DNA of 64,000 nt. Source: Owenia fusiformis (lineage: Eukaryota; Annelida; Polychaeta; Sabellida; Oweniidae). Position numbers and translations under genes: made by a program. Under the pieces are notes generated by a model. That model did not search any database and was not told where the DNA came from. It worked only from the letters and a program-made list of their open reading frames with translations. The stretch spans positions 5,893,098 through 5,957,097 of the forward strand of contig CAIIXF020000001.1 in assembly GCA_903813345.2 (NCBI GenBank), written 5' to 3'. Shown piece by piece: positions 1 through 12,233 of the stretch. How positions within the stretch are numbered: the first letter of the stretch is position 1; the number at the start of each line of letters is the position of its first letter.

Positions 1-482
1 TATTTCCTAAAGTATGCACTTGAACAACATGACATGCTAGATGATACATTTCAAGAGAAATTGTAAGAGGGGAAGATCAATAGGTATAGAACGTAAATTT
101 AACACATGCTGTGCACCAATTTCCAAACCTTAAGAGTTCCTTAGAATGGACACTTGATGAACAAGGAATAATCTGGAAAAGTCAACATGGTCAAGAAAAA
201 TTAGAAACAAGTATACGAGTTATATTCCTTATAGAAAAAGAGAAAGACATGTATTTCACATAGGTTAAGAATTAAAGGCCCCATAGAAAGCTTTAACACC
301 TTGGCTTATAATATTGTACTCTTCTGCAGTATTATCAACATGTGATATGTGAATTTTTTTAGATTTCAAAGAGTGGTTTTTGAAGTGAGAAATGACACGT
401 CGATAATCATGATATCATTAGTAAACTTAAACACATCTTTGTACATGTAGTTACACTCCCCTCCATAAGTTTGGCAACCTTA
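1..482. other. AT-rich noncoding stretch
   Basis: No supported gene or repeat. Only very short open frames, without splice context or recognisable motifs. Confidence 0.5.
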
Positions 483-1248
483 GCTCCCCCATTGAACTAC
501 GTGTTTAAGCCTCTTTTACCTTTGAATTTTTATTTACTTAAACCTGTAAAGAAAATACTTATACTATTGATGGAAACGTAATTTTATTTTATTTTCAATA
601 CCTCCAAATTTTCTCAATTTTTTTCTTCAATTACAATAGGTCGAAAATTGATGATAAATTTGGTGAATTTTTGAAAATCGACATTCCCATGCTAACCAAT
701 GGAAAATGGTAGAGTTTCCCGCAAGTCATATGACAGAATATCCATCACTCCGAGTCACTACAAGTTATGTATGCAACTGAATTTGCTAAATTTATTTAAC
801 AAAAAATTGATACCTTTCTTCAGGATCAACAAAGTTATGGGTCTTTAAAGTCAAAATTGTTTTTCAAAAAACCTCTCCCATTGAAATAACAAAGTTGAAG
901 CTCTGTAACTTTAGTATTCATCAAGTAAGCTAAACACTTACATGTAGTATAGAAAAAGTAAGACAATTCAATTTTGTATATAATTTTTTTTTTGCTGAAT
1001 CTTTTACTGAATAGATATCCTGATTTCTCATTTGTCCCGAACCCACCATTTCCCATTGGTTTACATGTAAATGACGTTTTTCAAAAATTCCTCAAATTTA
1101 TCATCCATTTTCGACCTATTGTAATCGAGGAAAACAATTGGGATAATTTGGAGGTATTGGAAATTAAGTCAAGTTACCTTTCCATCAATATTATAAGTTA
1201 TTTCAAAAAACGTTGAGAGGCTTTAACACGTAGTTCAATGGGCGAGCC
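483..1248. repeat. Foldback (inverted-repeat) element, ~0.77 kb
   Basis: The two ends are diverged inverted copies of each other. The left end reads CCATTGAACTACGTGTTTAA from 489, and its reverse complement with one or two changes lies at about 1215-1241. Pairing continues inward for over 200 bases: the GGTATTG/CAATACC block, a TTGATGGAAA block, a GGTCGAAAAT block, and a CCAATGG(A/G)AAATGG block at about 697 and 1047. A non-pairing centre (about 720-1035) separates the arms. This is the structure of a foldback MITE. Short frames across it (835-1056 minus, 974-1216 plus) are by-products. No target-site duplication was identified, so the superfamily is not assigned. Confidence 0.8.
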
Positions 1249-3364
1249 CTTGTATCTTCAAATTAACTTTCTAGTATTAAAAATAGTAAATGAATGATAA
1301 AAACATATTTTCATATTCTATATTGGTCATTTAAGAACTCTCTGTTGAACAACTTCATTTCAACTCGTTCACATCTAGACGTTGCTAGAATTCTTCCTCT
1401 TAAAAGATTCCCGTAACTGACAGTATCGATCGTTTAGCCTTTACTGCCAATTAGTGGCATTATGACAAACATCTTTGTCTTTAATACACAAACCCTGGAC
1501 CTTAACAATCTCTTTGGGAATCTATTCATTATCTTGTTAATGCTTTTGAGAAATAAATGTTTTCGTGTAAAATAGACCACTATGAAATATTCTGCCGTCA
1601 GGCTTTAACTTTATAGAGTGTCTGTAAAATAAATAAACGTCTTATTTGTCTGCAGATTTAGCCCATAGGAGGCTAATTATGTATAATAAGGCAAATTGCA
1701 AAGTGATGCATCGCTTCAACTCTACTGGTCTCAGCTCACCAGGAAGTAGCGGATCTCGAAGGGGGCGATATGACCATAAAATGCGGCCTGCATTAGCCTT
1801 CCTTACGTAGCCTTGGAGAAACAACCAGCTTACCTTTACTTCCACAGGTACCCCAGCGTGCAGATGCGCACAAATCCTTGTTAAAAGTCAAAATAATGTG
1901 CTTCACATATTTTTCACATCAAGTCCAAATTAGAAAGCTAAGTTGCCTAAGTACAAACAGTCGTAGAAAATTAGAAAATGGTATAGGTTTACTCCTCCCT
2001 TCAAAATGCTCTCAAGAAATCAAAGGAAGATCTCCAAGTTAACTATCTCTTTCGCCATTTCAGGTGCTTAAAGTCCCCCGTAAATCATTCACATTTCAAA
2101 CTAAACCCACACAGAACACGCATTAGCATTACGAAACTATAAAACTTCTACTAAATTTCGATAAACGTAAATTTTGACAATATTAAGAACAAACAAAGTG
2201 CATGATTTTTATACTCACCTAAAATAGTCCCTCTAGTTTAAAGCCACTTTTAATAAAATATCCACCATTTTATTCATCAGACATAACATTACGATTAACT
2301 GCATATACGATCACTTCAACTCTAACCACCGATGGAATTCCTACAACTATTCCTATAAGGTTTCACACTCCCTTTGATTTCATTACAATTTACTAAATCT
2401 GGTCAACTAATCCTCCAACATTGGCTTATCAGACGCTGTCAGCAACCTTGGTACAAAATGATAAGTAACTCCCCAGATTTACCTATAAGGTAGAAAATGT
2501 GTTGATGTTTCAAACTTGTGAATAAAAGTTACCTAGACCTGTTCTTTCCAAATCGTTCATGGGCACATTGATCACAATGTTATGTATGCGATTAATTAAG
2601 AAAGGGAACCATTTTAGACCCCCCTCGTGGTTCCTGTTCTAAATGCATAGAACTTACTCGTCTCGGAAATTTCGAATGCAGAACAACGAACATTATGGAA
2701 ATATAGCAAGATACCCCGACTTAATTAATTGCCTAATTGATGAGGCATATATTTCATTCCATTAATTTATCAATGAAATCGTTGTTGTCGATGAGAAATT
2801 TTCCAGAAATGCTATACCAAACGTTATACATGAGCTTTACATACGAAAGGATCTTGAAATCCAACCAGAGTAATCGCAAAATAATAAATCAAGTCGAGTT
2901 TGATATCAATTCCAAAGAAAACTTGAGGCTTTTGGTATCATGTACTAATATATTGGTCTAGTACGTTTAAGTAAACACATAGTGTAATCTAGGTAAAAAT
3001 CATCCATCGGGAGTTCATTGTTTCACCTGTACTTGCGTTCTCCTATGAATAGCACTAAACCAATATTAGTCGGAATAAATACTCCAATGTTAACATAGAG
3101 GAGCCCTGCTCGTTGTGGAATTGCTCCCCGGGGACTAATCTCCTCCATAACAATACAATTCCATTTCATAACGGATATATGATAATTAATTACAAGGACG
3201 ACAATAATATGGATGTACATGGTGAGGCAAAAAAAACCTATTGTTCCCAAAACAGCATTGATATATTTAAAGATCTGAGAAAGATGAGAACGGTTAAGGG
3301 GTACCGATGTAAATCACCACTAACTTAATTTGATAGAACCTTTTATTATGAAACATTACATGCA
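1249..3364. other. Noncoding stretch, nothing recognised
   Basis: Only short frames (for example 1642-1845 minus, 2737-2961 plus) without conserved motifs. A short imperfect inverted pair (GGAACCA / TGGTTCC) lies at about 2604-2636. No RNA gene was recognised. Confidence 0.5.
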
Positions 3365-4455
3365 TATGCATACATACATACACACGGGCAAATTTACGAT
3401 AATTGATATTTTCAAAATCGGTTGTTCTACTAAAACCTGCGTCGTGTTTGTTGATACCAGCGACATTTGATGTGTGCTATTTTAAAGTCATCACAACTAC
3501 TAGTAGTTATCATAATCATGCGATAATACACTGAAAATATTGCTTATTATTTCTTAAAACAGCTTAAATGATGATTTTGTCAAAAAACAAAGTTTTTTGT
3601 TTGTGGTGATACAAACCCGGATTACAGCACATACAGGGCATCGATTGCGTTAATATTTTTCAAACTACATAAAAAATTTGTTTGACATCAGCTCTTAAAA
3701 GGGCGATGCTAGATGTGTGTTACCCATGAAATGAAATACTTTTTTCTTTACATATACCAATTGTCAAATATTTTGTATCCTCCAACACACTTGTTAAATT
3801 AACATTGCTGATGCATAATTTGTTTAAGATAATTCCGCTTAAGGACTACTTATTAAATGACAGACAATGAAAACATCAGACAAAATATTTTTATTTTTGT
3901 GGTGGATGGTTTTTCTGTCCAATATTTTGTATCCTCTAAACATAAAGATTTCATCAATACATATAAATGATTAAGAACAATTATTTTCAGAAATGAGACT
4001 AATCGAATGTTCTATTTAAATGATTATTATTTGAATTCTCAATTATATCTAATTTGTTAGTAAATTGAATATGTTGAGCATGTGTTGGAGGATACATATT
4101 TTTTAATGAGTATGACATATCAAACAACTCCTTTTGAGAGCAGGTCGGACACATATTTTATTAACCAGTTAGAAAGTATCAACGGACTTGATGCACACTT
4201 TGTTATGGTGTCCGAATTTCAATAGCAACATTTGATTTTTGTCAAAAAATCACCATTTTAAGAACTAATAAGCAATATTTTCAATATATATCGCATGGTC
4301 ATGGTAAACAGTTGTGTTGACATCACGATAACACATATATAGTAGTATCGTTGATATCAATACACATGGCGCATGCTGTGGTAGAATAGCAGAATTCATG
4401 GAATTCAAAAAATATCAATCATTGTAAATGTTCCCACATATACATACCTACATTG
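3365..4455. repeat. Long diverged inverted repeat (foldback element), ~1.09 kb
   Basis: The outer ends pair: a CATACATACATACACACGGG-type block with AATTGATATTTT at about 3370-3415 reappears reversed at about 4405-4455. Inner matches include TGAAAATATTGCTTATTA (3531) against its reverse complement at about 4265-4285. TTTTGTATCCTCCAACACA (about 3771) pairs with a reversed copy at about 4084. The pairing runs most of the way to the centre, so the whole element is close to palindromic but well diverged, meaning old. No coding sequence inside. TSD and superfamily not determined. Confidence 0.75.
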
Positions 4456-4739
4456 ACATTGACATTTTGTAAATCTTAAAGATTCGAAAACTATTTGCAG
4501 ACAAAAGTCGGAATGTTATTAAAGAGTGTGTAAAGACAAATAAGTGATATTATGTGGAGAACCGATTCGGCATTGTAGGAAAAACGTAGTAAGCCAAAAT
4601 CTGACCGAGTGGTGGGTGAATGGGTGGTGAAGATCCATTCCATTTTCAGAGTCCATTGTTAGAGTCTATATTTTAGTATTTAGGCATTTTATTTGCTTCA
4701 GAATCTTTATTCATTAAATTCAAATATATTCGATATATG

Positions 4740-5600
4740 GAATATTTATATTCGCTAAATCAATTTTTCGTTCGTTAAAAACATTTATATATTTGTTACA
4801 GCGAATTAATTAAGTTGTCAAAATAGCCAATGGATAAAATCACTTAAAACATTGTGCATTAAATTACATATTTTATTCGCTAAACGATATATTTTTGCAT
4901 AAATTGTTATACTATTCCTTAAGAGTAACACATTATATGCGCAATATCGAATTTCTTTTTGAACCCTACCGAAATAAGTTTGTCTATATTTACCAAATGA
5001 TTTATTTTTCTCTATAACATAGTAAATGCATTATACCGAAAGCTAATTTGCTATTTACCGAATGCTAAGAAGCAATATTCGATAACTTTAGTTTTTGTTC
5101 GATATTTTGTCACGTGACCTCGAGTTTAGGCCGCGCACTATTTTACATCGTTTTCATTCTCTCTCTGATTTCAATGTTTATGGCAAATCCTGACGATAGT
5201 GACGATGAAGATGCATCCAGTAGCATTGTAAAATCATTTTTCTAATAGGAACACGCGCTCAAAGAGGTGTAGACATTCGTGTTGATTTCAAAAATGGCGG
5301 ACTTCAAATATATCATGTGTCTTAAGGTCTCGTAAAGTATCAAAAAATAACGAAATCTATAGAATGTGGCATTCGGTATTTACCGAATATAAATAATATT
5401 GATTCAATGCATCGCACAAATACATGTATAAATATCAAATGTAAATGCCAACACAAAGAACAAGTGAAACTATTTAGCGAATATGAATTGTATAGATTAT
5501 TATATTCGGTAAAATAAAAACATTCGGTAGATTGGGTACATGTTTGGTAAATTGTTTGTTTTATTTGGTTTGTATGGGATATTATATGTACCGAATAAAG
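4740..5600. repeat. Cluster of TTCGGTAAA / TTTACCGAA-type motifs in both orientations
   Basis: Variants of a 9-10 base word (TTCGSTAAAT or its reverse complement) recur at least a dozen times: about 4751, 4771, 4804 (reversed), 4876, 4966, 4990, 5034, 5053, 5369, 5378, 5472, 5503, 5522, 5542 and 5589. At about 5367-5386 two copies form a head-to-head palindrome, ATTCGGTA-TT-TACCGAAT. Spacing is irregular, so this is not a simple tandem array. A CACGTGAC site lies inside at 5111 and another just outside at 5664. No coding frame accompanies it. It may be a decayed foldback element, a binding-site cluster or an ancient satellite. Confidence 0.5.
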
Positions 5601-6359
5601 AAGCAGTTAGAAGGAGGTTATTTGTTGTAATGTGGAATCGTTCTCTAATTAGTTAATCCTAGTCACGTGACATTTCGTACTCGTACACCCAACTACATTC
5701 GATATGCGCTTTCATCTTTATTCAAGGACAGCAACTACGATTTAGAAGTGGTATGTTAGAATGCATAACCAGTTATTTGTTTAAAATATAAACAATATTC
5801 ATTAATTATCCATTCAAATTACTACCCTTGAAGACTATTGAGTAGTCAGAGAACTTGTTACGGATGTTATGGAAGATGAAAATGTACAGATTTAAAAGGA
5901 AATGATCCATCCAAACTAGCAACATGATAGAGCAAAAGGTTGATAAATCAAGAGAGCTAAAATATAACAAATTGAGTCATTTTCGTTCAGGAAAAATGGT
6001 GGTTTGAAATAAGTGTCCATTTTTAACGGATTCAGTTATCACAATTTCTTCCATATTATTCGGATTGAAGAACATAAGCCATCAAAATCAATTGTATCGT
6101 TTGATTCAATAATGTAAGGTCAACATTCATGCATTCACCTACACTATGTAAGCAAGCTTATCACATAAAGAAACTCTAAGTGTAGAGTTGGGTGTTAAGA
6201 ACGGATTGGGTTAATCGCAGAGCATCCACAACACACCGAAAGTAAATCTAACTAGCCCATTACGCTCTGATATTCAAGAAAACAAAATAATTAATAGTAG
6301 GGAGGTATGTGTATCATTTAGTAATACTTCCATTTGGAAATCCAAGACTGGAGAATTCT

Positions 6360-6385
6360 GAATTGTCTACTATAGTAGATAATTC
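6360..6385. repeat. 26-bp near-perfect palindrome
   Basis: GAATTGTCTACTA is followed directly by TAGTAGATAATTC, its reverse complement with one mismatch. Such a site could form a cruciform or bind a dimeric factor; no context decides between these. Confidence 0.7.
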
Positions 6386-6776
6386 TTTGCGGTAAAATAT
6401 AATCCAAATCGGAGGTTTACATGTTGTTTATTACTTGTTTGAAACACAACCCACGCACATGCGCAAAGAATATCTATAGATCGTTACTCACAAGCGCTTT
6501 TTGAAAGTGAACCTAAATCAACTATTGATTACGTGTGCAATGCGTACATTATTTCAAATTGATTACCAATGATTCTTAAATCTGGCTTGATTTGACGAAA
6601 AGCACTATATCGAATTTCATTTCAAAATGTACATATGTTTCTTACAACTATGATCAATGACATGCCATATGCATCTTGGGTTTGTTTCGTTTATCTCAAT
6701 CGCCTTAATTATTAGATGTTCTGAATCTATGTTATTTAATAGTTTAACTCAATTTAAAACACATTTTCACATGTGC

Positions 6777-6995
6777 TTAATTCAACACCTCATCCAGACA
6801 AGTGAAACCATGATGACGGTATACTTTAATGCTATTTACATACGTCTGAACGTTATCTTCGAAAACTTCTATGTAGGCCGCTCCATGAACGCTTGAAGAC
6901 ACACATTTATCAAAAACATGCTGAGAAGTGTCGATCTGAAGATCAACACTGTACAACCAACGAGAGAACTTGTTGAAAAAATAAACGAACATCAT
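6777..6995 (-). CDS. Possible coding exon or relic, unrecognised (72 codons)
   Basis: A minus-strand frame with a fairly protein-like composition, ending in a stop at the left. It contains a hydrophobic/aromatic start and a stretch reading VFEDNVQTYVNSIKVYR. I do not recognise a family, no splice partners were found, and the length is within chance for this base composition. Listed only because its codon content looks less random than neighbouring frames. Confidence 0.12.
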   Translation of the reverse strand: MMFVYFFNKFSRWLYSVDLQIDTSQHVFDKCVSSSVHGAAYIEVFEDNVQTYVNSIKVYRHHGFTCLDEVLN

Positions 6996-7705
6996 ACATG
7001 AACAGGGTAGTCAAAAAGTAGTCCACTTTTATATTTGATCTCCAAAGAAGAACTGTGCATGAATATATACATTGTAAATATGATTCAATTTTTTTAATGT
7101 TGATTAATTTTTTCTAATGTTGATATTTCCTTAAAACAATAATGCAAACATATCCACGCACCATACACTGTTATATGATTTACACAATTGATACAATTAC
7201 GAGTATATTAAACTATTTCAAATATAATATTTATATAATACTTAATATTTTAAATAGTAGACCTATATTACACTTAATGGTATTTAGAGGCAACTTTCAA
7301 ATGTCTTATCTGTCATAATTCCTTATAGAGGAAATCAAAGTACATATGTGAATTTGAATTCAGTGTGTACTTTAAAAATAAATGAAATGAATTTCTGCTT
7401 TAAAATTAATCAATGCTATAATATTACACAACTTAACATAACACTTGTTGATTCAATGAATTCTTGACAAAATGTGTTATTAACGATCATTATTAATGAG
7501 CCCCCTCCTTGATATCTCCTTAAAAAATATGAACCTACCTTTTTTGTTTTTTGAAGAAAAAACCTGCTCTTCTCCACATAAATTTGGCAATTGAGATCAA
7601 AACTGGCATTATTGGACATTTTATTTTTAATTTGGGCATTGTTTTTAACAATTTCGGCCAGGATCGTCAGGATCGCTCTTTGTGTTTGGTTAAACATACC
7701 CTTCT

Positions 7706-7939
7706 CTAGCGGATCCAGGAGGCCATGCCAGTTAGGGCCAGGCATTTCTTAGGGCCTCATTGGTGGGCCTTTTTGGGCATTACTTGACCTTTTAGTGCCT
7801 TATCATTAAATATTAGGCCAAATTATTTTTAAAAAATTCAAAATTTCAAAAAAAAATCCGCGCAAGCGTCGATAATTTTTAAGACTTTAAGATTTTTAAG
7901 AAATGTGGGCCCCCATTCTTAGCTTCCAGATCCCCACTG
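7706..7939. mobile_element. Small hAT-like MITE (GGCGGATCCAG-type ends)
   Basis: The left end reads CTAGCGGATCCAGGAGGCC. The right end, reversed, reads CAGTGGGGATCTGGAAGC. These resemble the CAGNGGCGGATC termini common in hAT non-autonomous elements, and related ends occur at 27859, 30399 and 30610. The interior is rich in GGGCC words. No clear 8-bp target duplication was seen, so the superfamily is inference. Confidence 0.4.
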
Positions 7940-9248
7940 CCCTTTTTATTACGAAGGGGGTTGGTTAACATAGGAAAACTTATTTGTTGGCAGGAGTGGG
8001 TGTACTTGGGGGAGGGGGTTCGAGCCTCTCGCCCTCTTACAAAAAGCTGGCTACGGGCAAGTTCGGGTATGTTACAATGTTTGCATGCAAATGTGGAAAT
8101 TCAACAAATCAGCACGATGGTGCACAAAAAGTAACAAAAGTTTTGATCAAGTTACCTATCGTTATATTGGATATGAAATTTTATATCCAGCGTGATACCA
8201 TTCGTGATCATGCATAGTATTGTAAGTAGCGCCTGACGCCAATTTACAAAACTATATAAAACTGTACCATTTTTACTGTCCATGCAGAATTTTACTTTCT
8301 CTGCGTCCCTTTTGAAACTTCATCGTTCTGTTTGTGAAAATCGCATTGAGGCCAACATTATAGTTAACGCAGTTAAAGTATAATTTGAAGTCTAAGATAT
8401 AACATTAAGTTTATATATTGCTGAACAGTTTCCAACTTGATCCACAAGGTGTTTCAGCCTGGCCTCATTTCTGCCTGGGAAGTCAAAGATGAATACGTTT
8501 TGAGTGACATCTTGCATATTATCACTACAGAATACAAATCGAAAGAGAATGTACGTCTGTTCCGTGCTAGTAATCAACGATAGCATGCATTTGTATGTGC
8601 AGAGGTATAATGTAGTTATTAATGTACATGTATACATGTATAACTTGCACACGAGGGACTCTCACTAATATAACAGACCTATGCACTTATAATCTTAGCA
8701 TTATTACGAAGGTTTACCAATGAATAGCACTGATATGACATTCGTCATGGTAACAATTCATCATACTGATTTGTCGAACAGTTATTAACAAGCTATGGAT
8801 CTCTAGTATGAATGCGATATTGCTTTCTATTAGACACGGTCAGTATTGTGAACGTACAATTGCATTTAGAAATTCAGAGCGAATGGTTACCAAGAGAAAA
8901 ACAAAAAGTATGTGTCCACTTTTCTGAACTAATTAACACCTGTTAAAAGTATATAATTATGAAAGATGAATCACACTCGAGATTTCATCTGAATTACTGA
9001 TTAATAAATGAAACCTTTTATGATAAATAACCATGCTTAAAATATGATCAGGGTGTAAGCAATCGATTCTTGGATATAATAGACTAGCATTTCATGTCAC
9101 AAATATCGATATTTAGATTTATGGATTAGAACAGTATATCTTGGTTGTAAAAGTATATGACTCTCTACAACCAACGCATGTTAGTTCCTTTTTCATTTCA
9201 TGATTTGAACGTATGGAGCCATGTATGGTGATTAAATAAAACTACATA

Positions 9249-9434
9249 TTAAAATAAAATAACACATGGTCCAGCGAGAATACAACGTCCCCATTGATTT
9301 TGAATTAGAACATTTATATTTGCAATTGTTCTGCCGCCATAAGACAATATAATGGTAGGTGTACGTTCTAAGTGCATCGACTGAATCGGATTTTGCTTCT
9401 GGCTATGTCCGACCAGATTTAAAACGTCTGCCAA
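9249..9434 (-). CDS. Possible exon relic, unrecognised
   Basis: The frame is open for about 70 codons on the minus strand, with mixed codon use and a stretch reading LIQNQWGRCILAGPCVIL at its end before a stop. There is no ATG at the upstream edge (the frame simply opens), so if real it would be a terminal exon or a decayed fragment. No family recognised. Confidence 0.12.
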   Translation of the reverse strand: MADVLNLVGHSQKQNPIQSMHLERTPTIILSYGGRTIANINVLIQNQWGRCILAGPCVILF

Positions 9435-9490
9435 ATCAACATCGACAAAAGCCGATGCTTGTAATCATCCAATTGTGTTGTATGCAATAC

Positions 9491-9540
9491 CATTGTTTGT
9501 AACCATGTACATTGTTTGTAATGTCATTGTCTGTAACCAT
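9491..9540. repeat. Short imperfect tandem repeat (3 units)
   Basis: Three successive units begin CATTGTYTGTAA at 9491, 9510 and 9525, with unit lengths of 19, 15 and 16 bases. Confidence 0.6.
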
Positions 9541-11910
9541 TTCTGCATCAATGGAAAATTTTGTCCAAAACGGTGTACAAAAAAACTCAACCATTTATAA
9601 TCATTCAACAATCAGGTGGATCTAGTACAATGATTTATAGGACTCACCAAACAGATGTGTATGTGTGTCAATCTGACACGCAACTTGTAAAAGTGTCAGC
9701 TAAAATTACTTCACTTTTACAAGATCATTCAAGCCTTCTGTTTGTTATCACAATGAACAAACCAATATCATCAATAAAGATACTGAACACATGGAGTGTA
9801 AAAATGTGCACATCCTCCACAAGATAAATTACAATTATTACTTGTGATATTTGCTATAACGTTTATTATATCTTAATTGGGAGATTATTTACTCGCCAAA
9901 GATGATCCCATGGGTCACGATTCCAATTTTCAGATGGAGTTGCCAAAAGCGTCGGAACATTGAAAACCATTCAATTTAATTTCAGGATCAAAATCAGTGC
10001 AATTAACCAAATAGGATTTTGCCAAGAGTTCGATAAAACATGTTAGTGTAAGTACTGAGTAATAGAAAAACATATCTTTAACGCCCACTGTCAGAACGTC
10101 TGAATCAACTCTTTTGTTTTAAGAAGCATTGATCTGTCTCAAACGTTACACGTAATATAGCGGATGTAAGCGGTGGTACAATGGATTTCATCATTATCAT
10201 AGATTATAAGTAAGATCATTCAGTACGGATATTGTTATACCTGCAATACGATTAGATTATCATTTTAAGCTCGGTCATCGACTTTTACTTTTGTACGACT
10301 AGATATATTAATTTTCCCTCGAAAGGCAAAGCTATTGTAATGTCCAATATGCGTGACAACGTATATCAGCGATAAGCTATGTATATATCAAACACACTAC
10401 AATATAATCAACACTGCAAGATAATAAAACAATTCGAAAAAACATAAACGGATTCTAATAAAATAAGCACAACTATATGAATGGTAAAACATTGCAACTA
10501 GATAATAATACAATAATACAATAATCACAAACGTATGATTTTATCATAATCACAAATATATGATATTCACACATAGCCTGGCAAGGTGTGTCCGATTCCA
10601 ACCAATCCAAAACAGTATTTATCATGACAGCAGTGCATGAAATAATCAATAACGCATTTGTTTTTATGGTTGTCAAGGTGAGGAGAGTGAAATTGATGCT
10701 TTGCCAATTCTTGACCCTCACAAACAGTTTCATTGAAAATATGTTCTTTTAGTGATTTTGTATCTTTTAGGTGATTTTGTAGAAAATATTTTGCAATGTG
10801 TGAAAAGAATTTAAGCCCAAGACCCAAAGTAGCTGCTTCATATATTCCACTTAGACTTTGTTTCCTAAAATTCTCATTCCCGCTGCGCGGTCATTCCAAG
10901 ATTTAAAAACAACACCTTCATGGTATGATTCAGCAAACAATGAACTGTGTCCAGGGCTTAAATCCTTAAATCCAACCAACACAATCGGTTGGTAGTAAAA
11001 CACGTTACACAGACAGAGGATAATACAATTAATACAACACGATAATATGATAATGCAAAGTCAATCACATAATGATACCATGCAATTTAAACAATCAAAT
11101 AATGATACATTTGCAATAAACGCGACAGAAAATAATAATAAACACAACAGGCTAATTAAATTGGCAGTCAATAGAGGGTTTTTATATATACCCTTGAAAT
11201 CTCGCTAATTCACGTTTTCATGAGATTTTAAGAGATTTGCATATTGAACATCTAATGATTCACCCTTTCTTCTTTTTAATAACATATTTTAATTCAGTGA
11301 AAAGTGTGGACAAAATGTATATTGATGCACTGCTCAAATTCTTTAAAACCTATGTTAATCATTTTTTGATTAATCTCAATATGTACATTTACAGGGTTAC
11401 CCCACAGTATGCCATTCGAGTTTTAAACAGATTCAGCCAACACTTATAAATCATGAAATTCGGTGATTATTGCAAGTTTTTAACATATGAATTTAACCCT
11501 ACTTTCACTAGTTCTCACTACGTTCACAAAAATTAAACGGGCTAAACTGGATACGAACGGATTGTAAGGACGTATCAAAGCTTAGGAACGAGTTTGCAAA
11601 ATTATAGCTATCACACCAAACTAGTTGTCACTGCATTCTTCAAAACGTTGTCGAACTGGTTTTAAACGGTGTGCGAACGGAATGAACGTAGCTGCAACTT
11701 TCTATGGTCTATTTACGAACTTCGAATTCAAAGGCGTGTTCGGACTGGAAAGTGATTTAGAATTTTGGACCATTTCGAAATTTGATGGCGACCATACCGT
11801 TCTGTAATTAGATCGTGTGTCATCGTTCTTCAAGCGAAGTGACCTACTAGCTACAGGGGGGGGGGAGATTTCTCAAAGATGACCTTTCGTATTGGCACGT
11901 TCGAAAACAA

Positions 11911-12233
11911 ATTTTATTAACATGCCTCATTTGCCATTGAAATGGATCTCCAAATGTTCGCTGTAGTTTTATGAGTATTCTCTACAAGTATGGATCGAAT
12001 AACTTCAACAGTATTACCGTAGGTTTAAAATGATAATGTTGAACTGGTGTTAACGCCATTCCCGAGCTTTCAAATTTAACTTTGCGCATGCGCAACACTG
12101 AGAGAGCACCTGCTCATTATTGTTCACGTGATCACATCCTGCAATTTGATTGGAGATGATGCGGGAGATGACGTAATGGGGAATCCCCGAATAATAGAAT
12201 ATGAAAGAATTGTGGGAGCTACTCACTTCTTCT
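11911..12233. repeat. Promoter-like dispersed repeat, copy 1
   Basis: Aligns along its length with 27255-27580. Shared blocks include CCTCATTTGCCATTGAAATG, TTTATGAGTATTCTCT, GCGCATGCGC, GTTCACGTGATCA, GCAATTTGATTGG and GGGGAATCCCCGAATA. It sits inside TIR element T copy 3, so it inserted after that element. It has no coding frame of note. Confidence 0.75.
12083..12151. promoter_or_regulatory. NRF1-type, E-box and CCAAT-type sites in a repeat
   Basis: TGCGCATGCGCA (12083-12094) matches the NRF1 palindrome. CACGTG (12125-12130) is an E-box. GATTGG at about 12146-12151 is a reverse CCAAT box. The same three sites in the same order and spacing occur in the second copy at about 27439-27510. Known roles of these motifs are in CpG-type and housekeeping promoters; promoter activity here is inference. 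Confidence 0.4.

Larger units (their letters stand above)
5601..7705. other. Noncoding stretch with one palindrome
   Basis: No supported gene. It contains the 26-bp palindrome at 6360-6385 and an unassigned minus frame at 6777-6995. The rest is AT-rich. Confidence 0.45.
7940..11496. other. Noncoding stretch with a few weak candidate frames
   Basis: No convincing gene. Minus frames at 9249-9434 and 10567-10827 look slightly protein-like but match no family I recognise and lack splice context. 10.4-11.1 kb is rich in AATA/CAATA simple sequence. Confidence 0.4.

Noticed and set aside
1642-1845. tRNA- or 5S-derived SINE head (B-box-like CTTCGAGATCC on the minus strand)
   Set aside because: No convincing A box at the right spacing, no cloverleaf, no match to 5S internal control regions and no second copy in the window.
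7003-7030. CAGGGTAGTCAAAAAGTAG as the end of another CAGGGTG-type MITE
   Set aside because: No mirrored partner and no clear TA duplication were found nearby.
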